Shown here one piece after another: positions 6,202 through 10,582 of a stretch of 10,582 bases of DNA. How positions within the stretch are numbered: the stretch's first letter is position 1; each line of letters opens with the position of its first letter. The notes beneath the pieces were generated by a model that did no database searches, was not told where the DNA came from, and worked only from the letters and a program-made list of their open reading frames with translations. Source of the DNA: JBEATZ01 sp041178545 (GTDB lineage: Bacteria > Planctomycetota > UBA1135 > UBA2386); NCBI GenBank assembly GCA_041178545.1, contig JBEGVB010000100.1, forward strand, positions 1-10,582, written 5' to 3'. Both the position numbers and the translations under genes were made by a program.

Positions 6202-7868
6202 AGCACCTCGACCGGCGTTCGTTCCTCGTGCTCGCATCCGGTGTCGCTGCCTCCTGCGCCACGGGCGGTGGCAGCGGCCTGCATCGCGGCACGCGCTGCA
6301 ACCTGCTGCTGCAGGGCGGCACGGTGGTCGACGGCTCCGGTGCGCCAGGGTTCGTTGCCGACGTGGCGGTGCGCGGCGACCGCATCGTCGGCATCGGCAG
6401 CCTCGATGCGCGCGATGCGGACCTGGTCCTCGACGTGCGCGGGCTGCACGTGTGCCCTGGGTTCGTCGACATCCACACGCACTCGGACAGTTCCATCTTC
6501 CGCTGGCCCGGTGCCGAGAGCCGCGTGCGGCAGGGCGTCACCACCGAGGTGACCGGCAACTGCGGCGGCAGTGCGGCACCGCGCCCCGTTGCCGCGCCTG
6601 CCGAGGAGACGGATGCCAGCGAGCCGGTGGCGCGGCAGCGCTGGTCCGACGTGCGTTCGTACGGCGAGGCGTGGCAGCAGGCCGACCCTGCCGTCAACCA
6701 CGCCATGCTCGTCGGGCACGGCACCCTGCGCCGTGCGGTGATGGGGGACGTGGACCGCCGGGCGACGGCTGCCGAGCTCGCGTCCATGACCACCATGCTC
6801 GAGCAGGCGCTCGACCAGGGCGCCATCGGCCTGAGCGCCGGACTCGAGTACGTGCCGGGCATGTTCGCGCCCCCCGAGGAGGTCCAGCACCTGTGCCGCA
6901 GCGTGGCTGCGCGCGGCGGTCTCTACGCATCGCACATGCGCAGCGAGGAGGACCAGCTGCTGCAGGCCGTCGACGAGGCGCTGGCGGTGGGGCGCGTCAC
7001 TGGCGTGCGCGTGCAGGTGTCCCACCTCAAGGCCTGTGGCCGCGCCAACTGGCCGTTGCTCGAGGAGGCCATCCGGCGCATCGAGGCTGCGCGCGCCGCA
7101 GGCGTCGACGTCATGGCCGATGCCTACCCGTACACCGCCTACTCGACCACGCTCACCATCCTGCTGGAGCCGTGGGCGCGCGATGGCGGTTCGGCGGAGG
7201 TCGTCAAGCGGCTGCGCGACCCGGTCCTGCGCGAGCGCATGCGCAACGAGTTGCCGGGCCACGTGGCCCGCGACCCGGGCGGATTCGAACTCGTCGTCAT
7301 CTCCTCCGTCGACGCCAAGGAGCACGAGAACTGCATCGGCCGCAACCTCGTCGAGGTCGGGGCTGCGTGGAAGTGTGACCCTGCCGAGGCCGTGCTGCGG
7401 CTGCTGGAGGCGAGCGAGTGCGGCGTGTCCTTCATCGGCCACGGCATCGCCAGCGAGGGCGTCGAGCGCGTCCTCGCGCACCCGCTCGTGATGGTGGGGT
7501 CCGACGGTCGCACCATGGCGCCCACGGGCCGCATCGTCGACCGCCCGCACCCGCGCTCCTACGGCACCTTCCCGCGCGTGCTCGGCCGCTACACCCGCGA
7601 GCACCAGCTGTTCGACCTGCCCACCGCCGTGCGCAAGATGACCGCCCTGCCGGCCCAGCGCGCAGGGCTGACGGGCCGCGGACTCGTGGCCCTCGACCAC
7701 TTTGCCGACCTCGTCGTCTTCGATGCCGCGAACGTGCGCGACGAGGCCACGTGGGCCGAGCCGCAGCGCTACCCCACGGGCATCGTGCACGTGGCCGTGA
7801 ACGGTGAGCTGGTGGTGCGCGACGGCAAGGGGACCACCGCGCGCCCGGGGCGCTGGCTCACGGCGTGA
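6198..7868 (+). CDS. N-acyl-D-amino-acid deacylase (D-aminoacylase, amidohydrolase superfamily), Tat-type exported lipoprotein
   Basis: Encodes 556 aa. It hydrolyses N-acyl-D-amino acids to a D-amino acid and a carboxylate. The N-terminus has a twin-arginine-like motif DRRSFL (5-10), a hydrophobic stretch and Cys20 in a lipobox-like AASC, so it is probably folded, Tat-exported and lipid-anchored. The amidohydrolase domain starts near residue 34. Metal-site landmarks are HTHSD with His93 and His95, GNCG with Cys122 (the bridging Cys of D-aminoacylases), SAGLEYVPG (213-221), SHMRSE with His246, SHLKACG with His276, and GSDG with Asp436. The end LVVFDAANVRDEAT...VAVNGELVVRDG is the usual C-terminal beta-sandwich. 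Length is somewhat above the usual 480-530 because of the leader. ATG 6198 overlaps the dgcA stop (ATGA); the frame is open far upstream only as dgcA/dgcN shadow. The preferred N-acyl group and side chain cannot be read from sequence. Confidence 0.9.
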   Translation: MKHLDRRSFLVLASGVAASCATGGGSGLHRGTRCNLLLQGGTVVDGSGAPGFVADVAVRGDRIVGIGSLDARDADLVLDVRGLHVCPGFVDIHTHSDSSIFRWPGAESRVRQGVTTEVTGNCGGSAAPRPVAAPAEETDASEPVARQRWSDVRSYGEAWQQADPAVNHAMLVGHGTLRRAVMGDVDRRATAAELASMTTMLEQALDQGAIGLSAGLEYVPGMFAPPEEVQHLCRSVAARGGLYASHMRSEEDQLLQAVDEALAVGRVTGVRVQVSHLKACGRANWPLLEEAIRRIEAARAAGVDVMADAYPYTAYSTTLTILLEPWARDGGSAEVVKRLRDPVLRERMRNELPGHVARDPGGFELVVISSVDAKEHENCIGRNLVEVGAAWKCDPAEAVLRLLEASECGVSFIGHGIASEGVERVLAHPLVMVGSDGRTMAPTGRIVDRPHPRSYGTFPRVLGRYTREHQLFDLPTAVRKMTALPAQRAGLTGRGLVALDHFADLVVFDAANVRDEATWAEPQRYPTGIVHVAVNGELVVRDGKGTTARPGRWLTA

Positions 7869-7894
7869 GGGTGGTTGCCCCCGTGCTGCCGCCC

Positions 7895-7900
7895 TAGACT
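7895..7900 (+). promoter_or_regulatory. Possible -10 element (TAGACT) for sdaA
   Basis: TAGACT ends 8 nt before the sdaA ATG at 7909 within the 40-nt gap after the deacylase gene, and no Shine-Dalgarno is visible. The gap is too short for a full separate promoter outside coding DNA, but a weak -35 could lie in the end of the deacylase gene. It matches the TAGnnT placement before dgcN and galM. Confidence 0.35.
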
Positions 7901-7908
7901 CGGTAGCC

Positions 7909-9477
7909 ATGCCCGCGCAGCTCCCGCCCAGCATCTTCAACGACGTGATCGGACCGGTCATGCGCGGTCCGTCCAGCTCCCATTCCGCGGCCTCCGTGCG
8001 CATCGGCCGCATGGTGCGCGACCTGGGTGGCGGGCTGCCGGAGCGCGTGCTGTTCGAGTTCGACACGCAGGGCTCGCTGGCGACGACGCACGAGAGCCAG
8101 GGCTCGGACATGGGGCTCTTCGGTGGCCTGCTCGGCTGGGAGGCGGATGACCCGCGGCTCGCCGACTCGGCTGCTGCCCTCGCTGCAGCAGGGACCTCGG
8201 TCGAGATCCGCTGCCTCGAGCTGCGCGATCCCCACCCCAACACCTACCGCGTGACGATCTGGCGCGGCACCAGGATGCACCGGCTCACGGCGTTGTCCGT
8301 GGGCGGGGGGATGGTCGAGGTCGTCGCCGTCGACGGGGCGCCGGTGCAGCTCCACGGCGACTACGATGCAACGGTGCTCGACGTGCAGCCCGGCACCGAG
8401 GCCGCGGTCGCGCGGTTGCTGCAGGACAAGGCGAGTGTCGTCCAGGCCCCGCCAGGCACGGGCATCGTGGTGGCTTGCGCGTCCGAACCGCTCCCGCAGG
8501 CGACGCTTGCGCAGGTCCCCGGCCTGCGCGGTGTCCGTACGATCAGTGCCGTGCTGCCCGTGCGCTCGCGTCCCGGACTCACCGTGCCCTTCCTGCACGC
8601 GGGCCAACTGGCCGCGCACGGCGACCTCGATCGCCAGCCCCTGTCAGACTTTGCGCTGCAGTACGAGTGTGCGCGCGGCGGCATCGACGAAGCGGCCGTC
8701 CTCGACCGCATGCGGTCGATCCGGGCCATCGTCGCGCAGGGAGTTGCTGCGGGACTTGCCGGCACCGAGTACCGCGACCGCATCCTGCCGCGCCAGTCGC
8801 ACCGCTTCGCGGAACAGCTCGCGGCCGGCAAGCTGCTCGACTGCGGCCTCCTCAACCGCGCGATCCTCTGCGTGACGGCGCTGATGGAGGTGAAGAGTTC
8901 CATGGGCGTGTTCGTTGCCGCGCCGACTGCGGGTTCCTGTGGCACGTTCCCGGGAACCGTGCATGCCGCGGCCGAGCTGCTGCAGGCTGGCGAGGAGCAG
9001 GTCCTGCGCGCCATGCTTGCGGCCGGGCTGGTGGGTGTGTTCGTGGCGACCCGCTCCAGCTTTGCTGCCGAGGTCGGTGGCTGCCAGGCCGAGACCGGCG
9101 CGGGCGCGGCCATGGCCGCTGCAGCCCTGGTGGAACTCATGGGCGGGAGTGCTGCCGCCTCGCTCTCCGCAGCGAGCCACGCGATCCAGAACGTGCTCGG
9201 GCTCATCTGCGACCCGGTGGCGAACCGGGTCGAGGCACCCTGCCTCGGCCGCAACATCGCCGGCGCCGCCAACGCCATCGCCTGCGCCAACATGGCCCTC
9301 TCCGGCTACGACCACCTGATACCTCTCGACGAGGTGCTCGATGCGCACCGCGAGGTCAGCGAGCGCATGGCGCGCGAGCTCCGCTGCACGGCCCTGGGCG
9401 GACTGTCCGTCACGCCCACCAGCAAGGCGATCGAGCAGCGCCTGTGCGGCAGCGGCGGCTGCGGAAGCTGCGGGTAG
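7909..9477 (+). CDS. sdaA: L-serine dehydratase (ammonia-lyase), iron-sulfur type, fused beta and alpha parts
   Basis: Encodes 522 aa. It converts L-serine to pyruvate and ammonia with a [4Fe-4S] cluster. Residues 1-150 are the beta-type substrate-binding domain with GPVMRGPSSSHSAAS (15-29). About 151-235 begins with HGDYDATV and looks like a diverged ACT-type domain. The catalytic alpha part runs from about 245 to the end: SSMGVFVAAPTAGSCG with Cys344, GGCQAETGAG (390-399), LICDPV with Cys434, and EAPCLGRN with Cys445. Cys344, Cys434 and Cys445 match the cluster cysteines. The tail has three Cys in ten residues (Cys513, Cys518, Cys521); in a Legionella serine dehydratase a C-terminal Cys is the fourth cluster ligand, so the tail may do likewise here. 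The order is that of split beta/alpha enzymes joined in one chain. ATG 7909 starts just before the first conserved block. It is the last gene of the rightward set, 40 nt after the deacylase. Confidence 0.92.
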   Translation: MPAQLPPSIFNDVIGPVMRGPSSSHSAASVRIGRMVRDLGGGLPERVLFEFDTQGSLATTHESQGSDMGLFGGLLGWEADDPRLADSAAALAAAGTSVEIRCLELRDPHPNTYRVTIWRGTRMHRLTALSVGGGMVEVVAVDGAPVQLHGDYDATVLDVQPGTEAAVARLLQDKASVVQAPPGTGIVVACASEPLPQATLAQVPGLRGVRTISAVLPVRSRPGLTVPFLHAGQLAAHGDLDRQPLSDFALQYECARGGIDEAAVLDRMRSIRAIVAQGVAAGLAGTEYRDRILPRQSHRFAEQLAAGKLLDCGLLNRAILCVTALMEVKSSMGVFVAAPTAGSCGTFPGTVHAAAELLQAGEEQVLRAMLAAGLVGVFVATRSSFAAEVGGCQAETGAGAAMAAAALVELMGGSAAASLSAASHAIQNVLGLICDPVANRVEAPCLGRNIAGAANAIACANMALSGYDHLIPLDEVLDAHREVSERMARELRCTALGGLSVTPTSKAIEQRLCGSGGCGSCG

Positions 9478-9486
9478 GGGCACTAG

Positions 9487-9521
9487 ACTGCACAGGGCAA
9501 GGTCTTGGTGCGCGGTGCAGT
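9487..9521. other. Inverted repeat in the sdaA / tRNA-fragment gap
   Basis: ACTGCAC at 9487-9493 and GTGCAGT at 9515-9521 are perfect 7-bp inverted repeats with a 21-nt spacer, between the sdaA stop and the tRNA-Pro 3' fragment. No T-run follows on either strand. It could be a weak end signal for sdaA or the old downstream flank of the tRNA gene on the minus strand. The TAGACT hexamer at 9484-9489 overlaps it. Confidence 0.25.
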
Positions 9522-9527
9522 GCAAGT

Positions 9528-9572
9528 TGGTCGGGCCGGCCGGATTTGAACCGGCGACCTACTGGTCCCAAA
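9528..9572 (-). pseudogene. 3' half of a tRNA-Pro(UGG): attachment-site copy, 5' half absent
   Basis: Read on the minus strand, the segment gives the anticodon loop TTTGGGA (9572-9566, anticodon TGG at 9570-9568), anticodon 3' strand CCAGT, variable loop AGGTC, T-stem GCCGG, T-loop TTCAAAT, T-stem CCGGC, acceptor 3' strand CGGCCCG, discriminator A and an encoded CCA (9530-9528). An acceptor ending in G72 with A73 implies a 5' end of C1, the usual bacterial tRNA-Pro state. Upstream of the loop the expected partner ACTGG is replaced by GGTCT, and no D-arm or CGGGCCG acceptor 5' strand is nearby, so it is not a working tRNA. Identity ends in the anticodon loop, a common crossover point for tyrosine integrases. 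GGTC (9564-9567) and GACC (9574-9577) form a 4-bp inverted repeat around a 6-nt centre, as in a core recombination site. Confidence 0.85.
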
Positions 9573-9617
9573 AGACCCGGAAGGCCGAAAGTCCAAAGTG
9601 CCGAGTTTGACCTCGAA

Positions 9618-9632
9618 TGCCCCGAAAGGGCA
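9618..9632. other. Small hairpin in the element end
   Basis: TGCCC (9618-9622) and GGGCA (9628-9632) form a 5-bp stem with loop CGAAA, between the core site and the repeat clusters. No T-run follows, so it is not an intrinsic terminator. Confidence 0.25.
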
Positions 9633-9671
9633 CGATTCCAAGAGGTTAGCGAGTTTCGGCCAAAGGTGCAA

Positions 9672-9701
9672 GAGGCCTCGCTAGACCTCGCAAAGTCTCG
9701 G
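9672..9701. repeat. Three tandem 10-bp repeats, consensus NARRYCTCGS
   Basis: The consecutive units GAGGCCTCGC, TAGACCTCGC and AAAGTCTCGG share A at position 2 and CTCG at positions 6-9. A related GACCTCG occurs at 9609-9615 and AAAGACCCGG at 9571-9580 beside the tRNA fragment. They lie 100-130 bp from the presumed core, where integrase arm or excisionase sites are usually found. Function is inferred from position only. Confidence 0.45.
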
Positions 9702-9725
9702 GAAACGCTGACAGTTGGGCCCTTT

Positions 9726-9755
9726 TTTGACAGTGTTTGACATGGTTTGACATCG
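9726..9755. repeat. Three tandem 10-bp repeats, consensus TTTGACANNG
   Basis: The consecutive units TTTGACAGTG, TTTGACATGG and TTTGACATCG are identical in seven of ten positions and G at the tenth. A further TTTGAC occurs at 9606-9611. The 10-bp period puts each copy on the same DNA face. The unit is preceded by a T-run (9723-9728) and by GGGCCC (9717-9722). Lying about 155-185 bp from the tRNA core site, they resemble tandem arm-type sites of phage attachment regions; they could also be operators or -35-like sequences (TTGACA). Confidence 0.6.
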
Positions 9756-9765
9756 AGGAAGGAGC

Positions 9766-9789
9766 CACCAGCGTCCGTGCCCGCTGGTG
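9766..9789. repeat. 8-bp inverted repeat CACCAGCG / CGCTGGTG
   Basis: CACCAGCG at 9766-9773 and CGCTGGTG at 9782-9789 form a perfect stem with an 8-nt loop; CGCTGGTG is repeated at 9806-9813. It lies in the non-coding stretch 9573-9943, which otherwise holds the two tandem-repeat clusters and the terminator but no gene I can support. Confidence 0.35.
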
Positions 9790-9869
9790 TTCCAGTTGCT
9801 TGGGTCGCTGGTGATGAGCTGCACGGCCAGGGCCCACCCTTCCAGTCGCACGACGGGGGGCAACTCTCG

Positions 9870-9918
9870 AAAAAAAACCGGCTCCCCCTGCGGACACCGA
9901 TTGCGAGGGGAGCCGGTT
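9870..9918 (-). terminator. Rho-independent terminator for the leftward element genes
   Basis: AACCGGCTCCCC at 9876-9887 and GGGGAGCCGGTT at 9907-9918 form a perfect 12-bp stem with a 19-nt loop. On the minus strand the stem is followed directly by a run of eight T (plus-strand A-run 9870-9877). It lies about 25 nt after the stop of the 76-aa gene and is oriented to end its transcript. Confidence 0.85.
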
Positions 9919-9919
9919 A

Positions 9920-9941
9920 GCCGGCGGAGGAATACGCCGGC
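9920..9941. other. 7-bp GC hairpin next to the stop of the 76-aa gene
   Basis: GCCGGCG (9920-9926) and CGCCGGC (9935-9941) form a perfect stem with an 8-nt loop, between the stop codon at 9946-9944 and the intrinsic terminator. It may stabilise the 3' end of the transcript or help termination. Confidence 0.4.
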
Positions 9942-9943
9942 CG

Positions 9944-10174
9944 CTAGTCGAGGAGTTCGTCGAAGGCCTGCGGTGGCAGGTTCATGGTCGCGCGCGCGGC
10001 GCGTACGTCGCGCAGCAGCAGCAGCGCCAAGTCGCGGAGGGGGCCGGCAGGTGGCAGTTCACCAGTCGCCCGGAACCGTCGCATGGCTCGGGTGACATCG
10101 GGGCCGCTGGGTGCGGCCTGCTCTGCCTCACGGATGCCTTCTTCCAGGCGTCGGATGCGGTCGCGTTCGTTCAT
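9944..10174 (-). CDS. Small hypothetical protein (76 aa) of the element
   Basis: Encodes 76 aa, mostly polar and alpha-helical, with an Arg/Glu-rich start (MNERDRIRRLEEGIREAEQ) that could form a short coiled coil and a Leu-rich segment LRDLALLLLRDVRAA near residues 46-60. It has no signal peptide, Cys or known motif, and I do not recognise a family. The ATG overlaps the stop of the gene upstream as ATGA, and GGAGG (10189-10185) lies 10 nt before it. A strong intrinsic terminator follows. These make a real coding gene likely despite its size. It is the last gene of a leftward operon with the AKAGDVQAA-type protein and probably works with it. Confidence 0.7.
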   Translation of the reverse strand: MNERDRIRRLEEGIREAEQAAPSGPDVTRAMRRFRATGELPPAGPLRDLALLLLRDVRAARATMNLPPQAFDELLD

Positions 10175-10582
10175 CGCTTGGTGGCCTCCAAGGCCTTCAG
10201 GCGCGCTTCCAGCTGCGGCAGGTGCCAGAGGCCTCCGATGCGGTCCAAGAGTCCCAGCGCCCGTTCCGCGGCCTCCAGGGTGGTCTGGCCGGTTGCGAGC
10301 TGCGCAAGCACGCGCTGCGCGGCCTCCGGCAAGGTGGTGGGGTTCCCATCGACGGGACCAAGGTCGGGTTCGTCACCGTCCCGAGGTTTGCCCAGCGTGC
10401 GTTCCAGGAGTAGGCGCGCAGCCTGGACATCGCCGGCCTTGGCGAAGGTGATGAGCACGGCCACGACCTGCCGGAGGTCATCCTCGGTGACGGCTTGCAT
10501 CGCAGCCGTGCGCAGGGCTTGCGCTCGCTTGGCGAGCGGATTGCCCTGGCCGAACTGGTTGAACTTGGAGAACCGGCCGCGT
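10171..10582 (-). CDS. DUF5681-like small accessory protein, 5' end outside the window
   Basis: The minus frame stays open from the right edge to the TGA at 10173-10171, giving at least 136 residues. The visible start RGRFSKFNQFGQGNPLAKRAQ resembles the GRF..GN..NP.A.R opening of DUF5681-type proteins. It is followed by TEDDLRQVVAVLITFAKAGD and the motif AARLLLERTLGKP, which I know as a recurrent small protein in phage-like and island DNA of planctomycetes and other bacteria. An ATG at 10500 lies inside this conserved block, so it is not the true start. The C-terminal part is helical and Leu/Ala-rich (EAAERALGLLDRIGGLWHLPQLEARLKALEA). The function is unknown; a DNA-packaging or DNA-binding role has been suspected for such proteins but cannot be shown here. 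It overlaps the 76-aa gene by 4 nt. Confidence 0.7.
   Translation of the reverse strand, partial: RGRFSKFNQFGQGNPLAKRAQALRTAAMQAVTEDDLRQVVAVLITFAKAGDVQAARLLLERTLGKPRDGDEPDLGPVDGNPTTLPEAAQRVLAQLATGQTTLEAAERALGLLDRIGGLWHLPQLEARLKALEATKR

Larger units (their letters stand above)
9573..10582. mobile_element. Right-hand integrated element (only its tRNA-distal end is in the window)
   Basis: Inferred from the tRNA-Pro 3' fragment. On the minus strand an element integrated in the anticodon loop leaves a regenerated tRNA at its upstream (higher-coordinate) end and a 3' copy at its downstream end, which is what is seen at 9528-9572. The side beyond the fragment has a different character: visibly lower GC for about 190 bases, clusters of 10-bp repeats, long non-coding space, and small accessory-type genes. 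No integrase or other mobility gene lies in the window; it would be expected further right, near the intact tRNA or within the element. The type (prophage, integrative plasmid or genomic island) cannot be told. Confidence 0.6.

Noticed and set aside
5904..8243. 779-codon minus-strand open frame
   Set aside because: It is antisense to dgcA, the deacylase and sdaA, all of which have full sets of catalytic motifs; long antisense frames are common at this GC content.
9528..9610. A complete tRNA or tmRNA gene
   Set aside because: Only the 3' half can fold; the anticodon 5' strand does not pair and no D-arm or matching acceptor 5' strand is present.
8475..9740. Plus-strand open frame ending with WSGRPDLNRRPTGPK
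   Set aside because: This peptide and its sister GPAGFEPATYWSQ are the well-known spurious translations of an antisense tRNA; the rest is sdaA shadow.
9672..9755. CRISPR array
   Set aside because: The repeats are 10 bp and directly abutting, with no spacers of 25-40 bp and no cas gene.
9646..9897. 83-codon minus-strand open frame over the repeats
   Set aside because: It reads through the intrinsic terminator and both tandem repeat zones, with no Shine-Dalgarno and no protein-like pattern.
9787..10095. 102-codon plus-strand open frame
   Set aside because: It crosses the terminator stem and the antisense of the 76-aa gene, and has low-complexity Arg/Ala content.

Overview
The window is GC-rich (roughly 70% by eye) and densely coded. 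Exported lipoproteins, a di-heme peroxidase-type cytochrome and a Tat-type signal indicate a bacterium with a Gram-negative-like envelope. The gene mix and the small 'EDLR...AKAGDVQAARLLLERTLGKP' protein at the right edge would fit Planctomycetota or a related lineage, but nothing here proves the phylum.

Left part (1-3989). The 3' end of an unidentified rightward gene (1-249) converges on a leftward three-gene set: rlmD-type 23S rRNA m5U methyltransferase (3989-2433), a predicted lipoprotein aldose 1-epimerase (2387-1248) and a di-heme cytochrome c peroxidase/MauG-family protein (1245-259). The last two are separated by 2 nt.

Middle part (4070-9477). Divergent from rlmD runs a rightward set. 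It holds a DUF1611/DgcN-type protein, an enolase-superfamily epimerase of the dipeptide epimerase/DgcA type (GTGA overlap), an exported N-acyl-D-amino-acid deacylase with a Tat-like lipoprotein signal (ATGA overlap), and, after 40 nt, a fused one-chain iron-sulfur L-serine dehydratase. Together they look like a module that scavenges D-amino acids, especially D-glutamate or glutamate-containing cell-wall peptides. The deacylase would act outside the cytoplasm, DgcN/DgcA inside it, and serine dehydratase would feed pyruvate to central metabolism.

Right part (9478-10582). At 9572-9528 on the minus strand lies the 3' half of a tRNA-Pro(UGG): anticodon loop, anticodon 3' strand, variable loop, T-arm, acceptor 3' strand and CCA. 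No 5' half is next to it. This is what a tyrosine-recombinase attachment site at the far end of a tRNA-integrated element looks like. The element should lie to the right, from about 9573 past the window end. Its terminal 370 bases carry no gene but hold two sets of 10-bp tandem repeats, then a clear intrinsic terminator, then two overlapping leftward small genes typical of accessory DNA.

A sequence-wide pattern: dgcN, sdaA and galM, three genes not overlapping an upstream gene, have a TAGnnT hexamer 8-9 nt before ATG. Downstream genes such as dgcA, the peroxidase and the 76-aa protein have a GGAG-type Shine-Dalgarno instead. This suggests leaderless or very short-leader transcripts.
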